Assembly: GCA_002782345.1 (NCBI GenBank)
Contig: PFHO01000075.1
Location: forward strand, 1 to 18,774
Direction of reading: 5' to 3'
Length of the DNA: 18,774 nucleotides
DNA from: Candidatus Moranbacteria bacterium CG_4_8_14_3_um_filter_34_16
GTDB taxonomy: Bacteria; Patescibacteriota; Minisyncoccia; Moranbacterales; UBA2206
The notes beneath the pieces are model-generated. The model had not been told where the DNA came from. It searched no databases and saw nothing but the letters and a program-made list of their open reading frames with translations. Within the stretch, counting starts at the first letter, position 1; each line of letters starts with the position of its first letter. Below are positions 6,216 through 13,473 of the stretch, piece by piece. The translations under genes were made by a program, and so were the position numbers.

Positions 6216-6515
6216 ATGAAAAAAAATGTTCACCCCAAATATTATTCCAACGCTAAAATAATTTGCGCTTGCGGAAATATCATAGAAACCGGTTCCACTG
6301 TTTCAGAAATGAAAGTGGAAATTTGCGGAGCTTGCCATCCTTTTTACACAGGGAAAAAGAAACTTCTAGACACAACCGGAAGAGTAGAAAGATTCAAACA
6401 AATAACCGAGAAATTCAAACAAAAAAAAGCGACTCTGACAGAAAAGAAAAGTCGTTCTAAAAAACCCAAAGCGGAAACTAAAAAAGTCGTTTCTAAAAAA
6501 AAGAAAAAGAAATAA
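6216..6515 (+). CDS. rpmE: 50S ribosomal protein bL31
   Basis: The 99-aa product starts MKKNVHPKYY. It has the bL31 core: HPKYYSNAKIICACGN with C17 and C19, then EICGACHPFYTGKKKLLDTTGRVERF with C37 and C40. These four cysteines mark the zinc-binding form. bL31 bridges the 50S and 30S subunits near the central protuberance. After about residue 68 comes an extra lysine-rich tail of some 30 residues ending in six lysines; typical bL31 is about 70 aa. It is the only ribosomal gene on the plus strand here, divergent from rpsB and convergent with rpsI. No Shine-Dalgarno sequence precedes it. Confidence 0.96.
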   Translation: MKKNVHPKYYSNAKIICACGNIIETGSTVSEMKVEICGACHPFYTGKKKLLDTTGRVERFKQITEKFKQKKATLTEKKSRSKKPKAETKKVVSKKKKKK

Positions 6516-6649
6516 TCAACTTTATTTTTTAGACAATCTTGCCAAACAATTTCTTAGTTTATTTTTGCTAAATTTATTGCTAATTGTCAAAAAGCGATTT
6601 ATTGGAAATTTTTTTAGCGTGTATTACTAGACATATAAAATATAGAAAT

Positions 6650-6691
6650 AGTCAATTAAAAAACATCCGAAAGGATGTTTTTTAATTGACT
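6650..6691. terminator. Bidirectional intrinsic terminator between rpmE and rpsI
   Basis: A perfect 19-bp stem (6650-6668 with 6673-6691) is capped by a GAAA tetraloop. The stem contains A6 on one arm and T6 on the other, so it can act in both directions. It lies between the convergent rpmE and rpsI genes, 135 bases after the rpmE stop and 39 bases after the rpsI stop. Confidence 0.85.
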
Positions 6692-6730
6692 AAAGAGAAC
6701 CTACCAAAACTAAAAAGTACCACGCAAATT

Positions 6731-7216
6731 TTACCGTTTCGCCCACTGAGGAGATTTTCTCGCTTTTTTCAAGCCCGGTTTTTTCCGTTCCACTTTTCTG
6801 GAATCCCGAGTTAAAAAACCCTGAGCTTTTAATATCTTTTTAAAATCTTTATCAAAAACAACTAATGCTCTAGCTATTGCTAGTCTTGTTGCTTCCGCTT
6901 GAGAGTTTATCCCTCCTCCGGAAACTTTAACTTCCGCGTCAAAACCGTTTTTTTCTCCCACAAGCGTTAATGGAGATTCAGCCAAAGGAATCAATCTTTT
7001 AATGGAGAAAAAATCTTCATTTTTTTTACCATTTATCAGCAAAGAAAAACCGCTCTTTTTTTTAGGAAAAATTTTCACCCTCGCCACAGATGTTTTTCTT
7101 CTTCCAACCGCGTAAAAGTAATGTTGGGTTTTCTCAATTTCATTTTTTTCAGTTTCTTCCCTATCTGCACTGACTTTTTGATCTAATTCTTTTTTTAAAA
7201 TCTTTTTTGTTGCCAT
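6731..7216 (-). CDS. rpsI: 30S ribosomal protein uS9
   Basis: The 161-aa product has the S9 core from about residue 33: YAVGRRKTSVARVKIFP, then VSGGGINSQAEATRLAIARAL, FLTRDSRKVERKKPGLKKARKSPQWAKR at the end in outline. The basic C-terminal tail that reaches the P-site tRNA is present and ends in the conserved Lys-Arg. The first ~30 residues are a Lys/Glu-rich extension absent from E. coli S9 (130 aa). It starts 5 bases after the rplM stop, the standard rplM-rpsI pair, and is the last gene of the block, followed by the bidirectional terminator. No Shine-Dalgarno sequence is seen. Confidence 0.96.
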   Translation of the reverse strand: MATKKILKKELDQKVSADREETEKNEIEKTQHYFYAVGRRKTSVARVKIFPKKKSGFSLLINGKKNEDFFSIKRLIPLAESPLTLVGEKNGFDAEVKVSGGGINSQAEATRLAIARALVVFDKDFKKILKAQGFLTRDSRKVERKKPGLKKARKSPQWAKR

Positions 7217-7221
7217 ATATT

Positions 7222-7638
7222 TTAGTGTTTTATCTCAATTTTATGTTCGTGCTTTTCGTCTTTATATATAAAAAGTCTGTTGATACTTCGGTCTCTTAAT
7301 TTATTTTTGGGAAGCATTTTATAAACCGCTTCTTGAATCACTTGGCGAGAATCTTTTTTGATTTTATCTTTCAATTTGACTGTCCGCAAACCGCCCGGAT
7401 AACCGCTAAAATAATTATATACTTTTTTTTCCATTTTTTGACCGGTAACATTAAGACTATCGGAATTTATCACCACCACAAAATCTCCTCCATCAATATT
7501 AGGAGTAAAATCAACTTTATTTTTTCCTCGCAAAACAGTTGCAATCTGAGTTGCCATTCTGCCCAAAACCATCTCTTTTGCATCAAACAAATGATACTTT
7601 CTTGTTATGCTTTTTCTTGTGTTTTTTTCTTTTGGCAT
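7222..7638 (-). CDS. rplM: 50S ribosomal protein uL13
   Basis: The 138-aa product (E. coli 142 aa) shows the L13 motifs: KYHLFDAKEMVLGRMATQIA near residue 14, then GGDFVVVINSDSLNVTG, YNYFSGYPGGL and EAVYKMLPKNKLRD. uL13 is an early assembly protein of the 50S subunit. It directly precedes rpsI and follows rplQ by 32 bases, so all three are probably cotranscribed from the infA-side promoter. The upstream AAAAGA is at best a poor ribosome-binding site. Confidence 0.97.
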   Translation of the reverse strand: MPKEKNTRKSITRKYHLFDAKEMVLGRMATQIATVLRGKNKVDFTPNIDGGDFVVVINSDSLNVTGQKMEKKVYNYFSGYPGGLRTVKLKDKIKKDSRQVIQEAVYKMLPKNKLRDRSINRLFIYKDEKHEHKIEIKH

Positions 7639-7670
7639 TCTTTTGAACTATTAGAAATTAATCCTTAAAA

Positions 7671-8033
7671 CTAAACAAATTCAATAATCGCCATTCTAGC
7701 CGAATCGCTTTTTCTTGGGGATAATTTCACTACTCGTGTATATCCGCTTACTCTTTTTTCAAATTTTTTCAAAAATTCTCCGGTAATTTTTTTCACTGCC
7801 ATTCCCGGAATTGTTTTTTTAATATCCCGAATAACCGCCACTTTTTTTTCTTCCTGCTGAGATAATTTAGCTTTATTGATAATTCTATCAATTTTTTTCT
7901 TCAATTCTTTGGCTTTAGTTTCGGTTGTGGTAATTTTTTCTTGCATAATCAAACTGCCCAGCATTGTTTTAAAAAGAGCTTTTCTTTGATCCTTCTCTCT
8001 GCCTAATTCTTTTTTTTTCTTTAACTTTTTCAT
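7671..8033 (-). CDS. rplQ: 50S ribosomal protein bL17
   Basis: The 120-aa product aligns in outline with bL17: the basic N-terminus with LGREKDQRKALFKTMLGSLI, then the KITTTETKAKELKKKIDRII helix and a C-terminal GYTRVVKLSPRKSDSARMA segment. bL17 sits by the peptide exit tunnel. It follows rpoA, its usual partner at the end of the alpha operon. The start is supported by GAAGGA, with AAGGA at 8037-8041, 3 bases before the ATG, one of two clear Shine-Dalgarno sequences in the window. Confidence 0.96.
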   Translation of the reverse strand: MKKLKKKKELGREKDQRKALFKTMLGSLIMQEKITTTETKAKELKKKIDRIINKAKLSQQEEKKVAVIRDIKKTIPGMAVKKITGEFLKKFEKRVSGYTRVVKLSPRKSDSARMAIIEFV

Positions 8034-8094
8034 ATTTCCTTCGAAAAATTTATGTTATTTGCAACAACTTATTTTTCATTTAAGATAAAACAGT

Positions 8095-9117
8095 CTATTT
8101 CTCTTTTTTTAAATTAATTCCAAAATCTCCAATGGCTTTTTTAATTTCTTTAATACCTTTCGCTCCCATTCCTTCTAAAGAAGACAACTCCTCCTCTGTT
8201 AATTTGGCGATATCTCCCACTGTTTTAACTTCGCTTTTTTCCAAAACATTAAGCGTCCGAGTAGAAAGATTTTTCAGCTCAACTATTTCTTTTTCTTTTG
8301 GTTTTAGTTTTTCTTTTTCTTCCTCTTTCGCTTCTTTTTCGGCTTTTTCTTTTTCATTTTTCACTATTGTCTCTTTTTCCTCCTTTTCATTAGCCTCCAA
8401 AATATCATTTTTTTCTTGTTCTTCATCTTCTTCTCCTATTTTTTCCATTGTGGAAAATTGTTTTACCAAAACACCCACTGCTTTAGAAAAAGCTTCTATT
8501 GGAGAAAGACTGCCATCAGTCAAAATTTCAAGACTTATCTTTTCAAAATCGGTTCTTTTCCCTACTCGCGTATTGGAAATGCTATAATTGACTTTTTTTA
8601 TAGGAGTATAAATCGCATCCAAAGCAATCACACCCACTTCTTTATCGGTTCTATTTTGTTGTTCCACTGGAACATAACCAATACCTTTTTCTATGGTAAA
8701 TTCCATCTCCAATTCTCCGGAAGATTTTGTAATAGTCGCGATATGAGCATTTTTATTAACCACCTCCAAGTTGGAAGAACATTCTATCATTCCGGCATTG
8801 ATTTTTTTCTCCCCCTTGACTCTTAATGTCGCTGTTGTTTTTTCAACGTCAAAAAGTTTGAATCTTATTTGTTTCAAATTAAGAACAATTTGGATAACAT
8901 CTTCCAAAACATCAGGGATAGCGGAAAATTCATGATTGACTCCTTTTATCTTGACTGCCGTAATTGCAGATCCGTCCAAAGAAGAAAGCAACACTCGCCT
9001 TAGTGCGTTTCCTAATGTTGTCCCGTATCCAGGATAACAACCGATTATTTCTATTAGTCCCGCGTTTTCCCCCGCAGGAATATATTTAGTTTTTTGAGGA
9101 AGAGGTATTAATTGCAT
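8095..9117 (-). CDS. rpoA: DNA-directed RNA polymerase alpha subunit
   Basis: The 340-aa product starts MQLIPLPQKTKY. The N-terminal dimerisation domain includes GYGTTLGNALRRVLLSSLDG, the conserved alpha motif, and ends near residue 221. The C-terminal domain (about 278-340) has NLSTRTLNVLEKSEVKTVGD and the helix-hairpin-helix LEGMGAKGIKEIKKAI, which in other bacteria binds UP-element DNA and activators. Between them is a linker of about 56 residues made almost wholly of Glu and Lys, against roughly 14 in E. coli. The frame extends to a TTG at 9150, but the ATG at 9117 gives the normal N-terminus. A perfect 9-bp hairpin lies just before the start. The gene follows rpsD as in most alpha operons. 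Confidence 0.97.
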   Translation of the reverse strand: MQLIPLPQKTKYIPAGENAGLIEIIGCYPGYGTTLGNALRRVLLSSLDGSAITAVKIKGVNHEFSAIPDVLEDVIQIVLNLKQIRFKLFDVEKTTATLRVKGEKKINAGMIECSSNLEVVNKNAHIATITKSSGELEMEFTIEKGIGYVPVEQQNRTDKEVGVIALDAIYTPIKKVNYSISNTRVGKRTDFEKISLEILTDGSLSPIEAFSKAVGVLVKQFSTMEKIGEEDEEQEKNDILEANEKEEKETIVKNEKEKAEKEAKEEEKEKLKPKEKEIVELKNLSTRTLNVLEKSEVKTVGDIAKLTEEELSSLEGMGAKGIKEIKKAIGDFGINLKKEK

Positions 9118-9125
9118 TTTTTTCG

Positions 9126-9148
9126 GTTTTTGTCTTGAAGACAAAAAC
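9126..9148 (-). promoter_or_regulatory. Perfect 9-bp hairpin just upstream of rpoA
   Basis: On the minus strand GTTTTTGTC and GACAAAAAC pair around a 5-base loop. The hairpin ends 8 bases before the rpoA ATG, where a ribosome-binding site would be, and no Shine-Dalgarno sequence is present. It could influence translation, serve as a processing site or be incidental. It lacks a downstream U tract, so it does not look like a terminator. Confidence 0.5.
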
Positions 9149-9206
9149 AATTATTTATTAAAATAATATATACTTATTTTGACTGATTTATAATATTTTT
9201 TTATCT

Positions 9207-9842
9207 TTATCTGGAATAATATTCTACAATCATCTGAGTATCAACATTAATGCCAATTTCTTCTCTTCGCGGGAAAGCCGTCACTTCACCAGAAAACTTA
9301 GACAAATCCACTCGCAACCAAGAAGGAAAATCTTTTTTATTTTTGACAATCTGTTCTAAGTTTTTAAAATATTTATTTTCCGCTTTATTGATTTTTACCG
9401 CCACAAATTGTCCCAATTTAGTCTCATAAGAAGGAATAGAAACTTTTTTCCCATTAACCGTTATCATTCCATGACCGACTAATTGTCTAGCTAACGCCCT
9501 AGAATCAGCCAAACCCATTCTGTAAACAACATTATCTAGTCGCATTTCCAACCTGGCAAGAAACAAATCTCCCGTTATTCCTTTTTTTTCTTTTACTTCT
9601 TCAAAATGTTTTTTGAACTGTTTTTCCAAAATCCCATACATTCTTTTCATTTTTTGTTTGGCTTGAAGTTGAAGCCCATATTCGCTCAAAGCTCTTTTTT
9701 TTATCGTTTTTCCGTGCGCTCCCGGAATATAAGCTTTTCTAACCATAGCACATTTAGCCGTTTGGCAACGATCACCTTTAAGAAAAAGCTTTTCTCCGGC
9801 TCTTCGGCACTTTTTACATTTTGGATTTATATCTCTAGCCAT
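9207..9842 (-). CDS. rpsD: 30S ribosomal protein uS4
   Basis: The 211-aa product has the uS4 architecture: an N-terminal zinc site with C9, C12, C26 and C31, the segment IPGAHGKTIKKRALSEYG, and the S4 RNA-binding domain around LDNVVYRMGLADSRALARQLVGHGMITVNG. It ends EYYSR. S4 nucleates 30S assembly and in E. coli represses the alpha operon. The C4 zinc version is common in Gram-positive and other lineages, while E. coli S4 lacks it. The gene lies between rpsK and rpoA with short spacers and no Shine-Dalgarno sequence. Confidence 0.97.
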   Translation of the reverse strand: MARDINPKCKKCRRAGEKLFLKGDRCQTAKCAMVRKAYIPGAHGKTIKKRALSEYGLQLQAKQKMKRMYGILEKQFKKHFEEVKEKKGITGDLFLARLEMRLDNVVYRMGLADSRALARQLVGHGMITVNGKKVSIPSYETKLGQFVAVKINKAENKYFKNLEQIVKNKKDFPSWLRVDLSKFSGEVTAFPRREEIGINVDTQMIVEYYSR

Positions 9843-9875
9843 AAAATTATTTATCTTACACTTTAAATTGAAAAA

Positions 9876-10391
9876 TTAAATCCTTCTGGGTTTTTTAGGA
9901 CGACACCCATTGTGCGGAATAGGCGTTATATCTTTTATCAAACTCAAATCAAATCCATTTCCTGCCAAAGTTCTGATAGAAGCTTCTCGTCCGCTTCCCA
10001 CTCCTTTGACAAAAACTTCCAATTCTTTAACTCCATATTTTTTTACTTTTTCAGAAACATTGGCAACTACTTGAGTGGCCGCGTAAGGAGTGGCTTTTTT
10101 AGCACCTTTAAATCCCAAAAGACCTGAAGATGCCCATCCTAAAACATTGCCATTTAAATCAGAAATACTTACTAGAGTATTGTTATAAGAACATTTTATC
10201 GTCGCGCGACCTTTCAAAATCTGTTTCCTAATCTTCTTAACTTTCTTTTTTTCCAACGAAATTTCTTTAGAATCGTTTGACCCATTTTCATTTTTTTCTG
10301 TTAGAGTTTTTTTCTCAACCTTCAAGACCTCAACTTTTTCAGTTGTTTTTTCTTTTTCAGTTTTTTTTAAACTCTTCTCTTTTGTATTCAT
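9876..10391 (-). CDS. rpsK: 30S ribosomal protein uS11
   Basis: The 171-aa product from MNTKEKSLKK has the S11 core from about residue 54: IRKQILKGRATIKCSYNNT, LGWASSGLLGFKGAKKATPYAA, VKGVGSGREASIRTL and ITPIPHNGCRPKKPRRI at the C-terminus. About 42 Lys/Glu/Thr-rich residues precede it; E. coli S11 is only 129 aa. The frame can be opened further to 10436, but the ATG at 10391 already includes the whole extension. uS11 forms part of the 30S platform. It lies between rpsM and rpsD, as is usual. Confidence 0.95.
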   Translation of the reverse strand: MNTKEKSLKKTEKEKTTEKVEVLKVEKKTLTEKNENGSNDSKEISLEKKKVKKIRKQILKGRATIKCSYNNTLVSISDLNGNVLGWASSGLLGFKGAKKATPYAATQVVANVSEKVKKYGVKELEVFVKGVGSGREASIRTLAGNGFDLSLIKDITPIPHNGCRPKKPRRI

Positions 10392-10449
10392 TAATCTTAT
10401 TTTCTTAACTTTAATAATATAAAATAATATAACCAAAAAATCCCGGTTT

Positions 10450-10836
10450 CTAAGTCTTTTCCGTTTTCACTCTTCCTGAACCCATTGTTCTTCTGACATT
10501 GCCTCTCAATGTTCGATTATTCGTTTTAGTTCTTTGACCGCGAGAAGGCAAACCACGCTGATGTCTTATTCCTCTATAACAATTCACTTCTCTGAGTCTT
10601 TTAATATTGTCTCTCACCTCGTGTTTAAGTTCTCCTTCCGTTTTTATCTTGTTCTCTATATAACTTCGGATTTTATTTTCTTCCTCCGCACTTAAATCTT
10701 TCGTTCTTTTATTCTCGTCAACTCCAACCTCTTTCAAAACCTTAGAAGCAATAGCATTCCCTATTCCATATACATAAGTTAATGATATTACTATTCTTTT
10801 TTCATCTGGGATATTGATTCCCGCTATTCTTAACAT
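10450..10836 (-). CDS. rpsM: 30S ribosomal protein uS13
   Basis: The 128-aa product starts MLRIAGINIPDEKR and has the family's YVYGIGNAIASKVLKEVGV helix-turn region, then CYRGIRHQRGLPSRGQRTKTN and a basic C-terminal tail. uS13 contacts the 50S subunit (bridge B1) and P-site tRNA. It is about 10 residues longer than E. coli S13 at the C-terminus. It follows rpmJ by 42 bases and precedes rpsK by 58 bases. No Shine-Dalgarno sequence is visible. Confidence 0.97.
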   Translation of the reverse strand: MLRIAGINIPDEKRIVISLTYVYGIGNAIASKVLKEVGVDENKRTKDLSAEEENKIRSYIENKIKTEGELKHEVRDNIKRLREVNCYRGIRHQRGLPSRGQRTKTNNRTLRGNVRRTMGSGRVKTEKT

Positions 10837-10878
10837 AATTTTAACTTTTTTTGATTGGAAATTATTTTTTCAAAAAAA

Positions 10879-10992
10879 TTATCCTTGCCTTTGTTTATGC
10901 TTTGGATTCTCGCAAATAACATAAAGTTTTCCTTTACGTTTGACAACTTTGCATTTATCACAAATTTTTTTGACTGAAGCTCTCACTTTCAT
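10879..10992 (-). CDS. rpmJ: 50S ribosomal protein bL36
   Basis: A 37-aa gene starting MKVRASVKKICDKC. It carries the complete bL36 zinc ribbon, C11, C14, C27 and H32, and the conserved VVKRKGKLYVICENPKHKQRQG sense of sequence. Family members are 37-38 aa, so it is full length and the zinc-binding form. It lies between infA and rpsM exactly as in the conserved bacterial alpha-operon order, which together with the motif makes the call secure. Confidence 0.97.
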   Translation of the reverse strand: MKVRASVKKICDKCKVVKRKGKLYVICENPKHKQRQG

Positions 10993-11062
10993 ATTAATTT
11001 TGACGAAAAACAAAATTCTTTCGCATTTTCCGCTTTTATTCTTAAATTATATTTTGTTAAAT

Positions 11063-11284
11063 CTATTTCAATCTTTGAACTATTCTTCCTTTAGTCAAAT
11101 CATACGGACTCATCTCAACAATCACCCTATCACCCGGAATCAAACGAATATAGTTAACTCTCATTCTTCCGGAAATATGAGCCAAAATTTCGTGATTATT
11201 ATCCAGTTTCACTTTAAAAGTGGCACTGGGCAAATTTTCCACGACTTCTCCTTCCATTTTGACTAATTCTTTATCTTGAGACAT
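11063..11284 (-). CDS. infA: Translation initiation factor IF-1
   Basis: The 73-aa product is an OB-fold protein of normal IF-1 length. It reads KMEGEVVENLPSATFKVKLD, then LAHISGRMRVNYIRLIPGDRV and ends VEMSPYDLTKGRIVQRLK, all standard IF-1 motifs. IF-1 binds the 30S A site during initiation. It is the first gene of the infA-rpmJ-rpsM-rpsK-rpsD-rpoA-rplQ-rplM-rpsI block. Upstream, where secY, adk and map often lie, there is instead a baseplate-J-like gene. No Shine-Dalgarno sequence is visible, and a terminator-like hairpin sits about 20 bases before the start. Confidence 0.97.
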   Translation of the reverse strand: MSQDKELVKMEGEVVENLPSATFKVKLDNNHEILAHISGRMRVNYIRLIPGDRVIVEMSPYDLTKGRIVQRLK

Positions 11285-11305
11285 TAATAATATTTTTTAT
11301 AAAAC

Positions 11306-11329
11306 AAAAAAAGACGGGAAACTCTCCCG
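11306..11329 (-). terminator. Terminator or attenuator immediately before infA
   Basis: On the minus strand CGGGA and TCCCG (11325-11329 and 11315-11319) close a 5-base loop and are followed by TCTTTTTTT. It lies after the baseplate-J-like gene and only about 20 bases before the infA ATG. It may end the upstream transcript. If infA is transcribed from the candidate promoter at 11472-11500, it would act as a leader attenuator. Confidence 0.6.
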
Positions 11330-11471
11330 ACAAAAAACAAAAATTTTTCTGCCAAGAGATATTGCCGGACCAAATTCTTGAAGACAAAAATCCCTCTATT
11401 TTACAAAATCTTTTAAAATTTATTTTCAAAAATCAAAAAACATTTTTCAAACCAAAAACTTAACTTAATCA

Positions 11472-11500
11472 AGTCTAATCTGTTTTTTTTTAATTGTCAA
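11472..11500 (-). promoter_or_regulatory. Candidate promoter of the infA-rpsI block
   Basis: On the minus strand TTGACA (11495-11500), a 17-base spacer and TAGACT (11472-11477). The -35 lies within the last codons of the upstream gene. The -35 and spacing are perfect; the -10 matches four of six bases. The predicted leader to infA is about 180 bases. Confidence 0.5.
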
Positions 11501-13421
11501 GTCTTATTTCTACTCGCTTAGCTTGAAAAGGTATCCTGCCTTTCAAAAAAGATGGCCAATATTCTATACTCGCTCCATCAATGTCTGGAAAATTGTCTAA
11601 ATAATTTTTCAAATAATCCTCATCTTTACCCAAAATATTACTTTTAATTTCTTCTATGTTTATATCAGGAATCAGATTCGCTTTTGCATGAAATTTAATA
11701 TTAATCAATCCGGTTCTAAAATTAGGATCAGCCTTGCCAAAATCCAAAGAAATAAAATCCTCGTCCACATTCACCGATTCACTTTCTCTTTCGGCAATCA
11801 TTGAAGAAACCATTTTTTTGATTTCCTTATCCGAAAAAACCAACGCCGAAACTTTCATTTGAACCGTCATTTGAAAAGATTCTGCCACATCTCCTGGTGA
11901 ATTAGAAATTTTATATACCGCTTCTTCCTTATTGATAGCATCTTCCAAAACTATTTTTTCCGCCCCAGCTTTCTCTTTTATTTTTTCCACGGCGGACTGA
12001 TTGAGTTCATTTAATAGTTGTGCTTTGGCCTTTTGAATATCTTCTTCTGTAACAGAATTGGATTTTTTTTCTTCTTTTCCTCCTCCCGTCATAGTGCTTT
12101 CGGATTTGGCATAAAATTTGGTATATTTTTCCAAACCGCTATCTTGGAAACCGGGAATTGTAAATTTGGCAGGACCAATATTAAATTCTTCCCCGGGCTT
12201 ATCAGCCACAACTCTCGCCTCTATCTCTCCCGGAACAAAATTATCTCCTTCTTTTTTCGCTCCTGGAACAGTCACTCCTTCGGAAAGACGGAAAAGTTTT
12301 CCGTCTTCACTCAAAAATCTGGTAGTTGCCACGAGAGATTGTTCCTCTGTTCCATATTCATTGAAAATTTTGATTGTTCCACTCGCCTTCTGATTAGAAA
12401 CCGATTTCTCTCCCGTAGCGTTAAATGTTTTTGAAATTTCGTTAACCATCTCTACAGTTTCAGCCGGAATAACTTTTTTTTCAAAATCCGCCGAAGAAGA
12501 ATTAATGTCTCCCATTATTTCAGAATCCACCGCTCTATTTTTTATCTTAGGAGTCAAAATGATAGAAGACTTAGGAATAAAAAGATACGCCAAAGCTCCT
12601 CCTCCCGCCAAAATGCCCAAAAAAAGAAAACTCAAAAATATTTTTTTAAACTTTGAAGATACTCCATAATCAGATTGGGAATAATTTTGTTTTTTAACAA
12701 ACTTCTCGGAAGAATTGGATGGATAGAAAAAATTTTTTATCTTTTCGTCTTGATTAAAAATATTGCTTTCTCTTGGAAATTCATCCTTTTTTTCGCTTTC
12801 TTCAAACGCTTTGTTTTTTTCTATTTCGGACAAGGTTCTCCCAAAGTTGGGACGCACAGGAGAAAATTTTTGATTATCGGACAAAAAACCATTCTTAGAT
12901 TTGATTGAATCGGCGGGCGAACCCAAAACTAATTCTTTGTTGACAATGCGTTCTTTTTTTATTTCCATTTCTTTCTCTTTTGCCCGTTGAGAAAATGGGT
13001 ATTGGAGAAATTCTTCTCCCTGTTTTTTTGAAGAAGAAAAAAAATTTTCCGATCCGATATTTTTTGTTTTGTCTTGATTTATTTCTACCCCATTTTTTTC
13101 TTGATTTTCAAATTTCTCTTGATTATAAAAATTTTTTTCTTCTATCATTTCTTTTTCATCTTCAATATTATCCATTTTCTGCTGAACAAGAATTCCCGCT
13201 TTTTCCACCAAAAACTTGCCCAATTTATCTTGAGTAACAATCATAAGTTGCAAGTTTAAATCATCCGCCTCTTTTTTCAACACCATTAAATTGATAATGC
13301 TTTGAATGAGAAGAGCTCCTTTGGGAACCACTATAATCACTTCTTTGTATTGAGCGTTCTTAATCTTTTCCACCACTGAAGTTATCTCTTCGTCAATATC
13401 AATATAAAAAGTTTGATGCAT
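11490..13421 (-). CDS. Membrane-anchored baseplate-J-like protein of unknown function
   Basis: The 643-aa product has four parts. Residues 1-85 are a compact alpha/beta domain (MHQTFYIDIDEEITSVV, then EVIIVVPKGALLIQS and LQLMIVTQDKLGKF). Residues 86-258 are a long charged, Asn/Gln-rich, probably disordered linker. Residues 261-283 are a hydrophobic transmembrane segment. The remainder, probably outside the membrane, includes about residues 345-430 resembling the baseplate J/gp47 domain (LFRLSEGVTVPGAKK, EARVVADKPGEEFNIGP). Proteins annotated this way are frequent in Patescibacteria and have no established function; a true phage baseplate role is unlikely without other phage genes. The gene follows the FtsA/PilM-like gene by 52 bases and is probably cotranscribed with it. 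No Shine-Dalgarno sequence precedes the ATG. Confidence 0.7.
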   Translation of the reverse strand: MHQTFYIDIDEEITSVVEKIKNAQYKEVIIVVPKGALLIQSIINLMVLKKEADDLNLQLMIVTQDKLGKFLVEKAGILVQQKMDNIEDEKEMIEEKNFYNQEKFENQEKNGVEINQDKTKNIGSENFFSSSKKQGEEFLQYPFSQRAKEKEMEIKKERIVNKELVLGSPADSIKSKNGFLSDNQKFSPVRPNFGRTLSEIEKNKAFEESEKKDEFPRESNIFNQDEKIKNFFYPSNSSEKFVKKQNYSQSDYGVSSKFKKIFLSFLFLGILAGGGALAYLFIPKSSIILTPKIKNRAVDSEIMGDINSSSADFEKKVIPAETVEMVNEISKTFNATGEKSVSNQKASGTIKIFNEYGTEEQSLVATTRFLSEDGKLFRLSEGVTVPGAKKEGDNFVPGEIEARVVADKPGEEFNIGPAKFTIPGFQDSGLEKYTKFYAKSESTMTGGGKEEKKSNSVTEEDIQKAKAQLLNELNQSAVEKIKEKAGAEKIVLEDAINKEEAVYKISNSPGDVAESFQMTVQMKVSALVFSDKEIKKMVSSMIAERESESVNVDEDFISLDFGKADPNFRTGLINIKFHAKANLIPDINIEEIKSNILGKDEDYLKNYLDNFPDIDGASIEYWPSFLKGRIPFQAKRVEIRLDN

Positions 13422-13473
13422 ATTTTTATTTTTGTTTAAACTTATTTATTCTCTCTATTTTAAAACAGAAAAA

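Noticed and set aside
8132..8587. 151-aa Ser/Phe-rich plus-strand frame
   Set aside because: It is the antisense of the Glu/Lys-rich rpoA linker and C-terminal domain.
9133..11390. 15-base shared word TCTTGAAGACAAAAA at 9133-9147 and 11376-11390
   Set aside because: Short and A-rich; two occurrences in an AT-biased 18.8-kb sequence can arise by chance, and only the first copy is part of a hairpin.
11490..13421. Prophage tail or contractile injection system suggested by the baseplate-J-like domain
   Set aside because: No sheath, tube, terminase, portal or other phage gene is nearby, and the protein has a transmembrane anchor and housekeeping neighbours.
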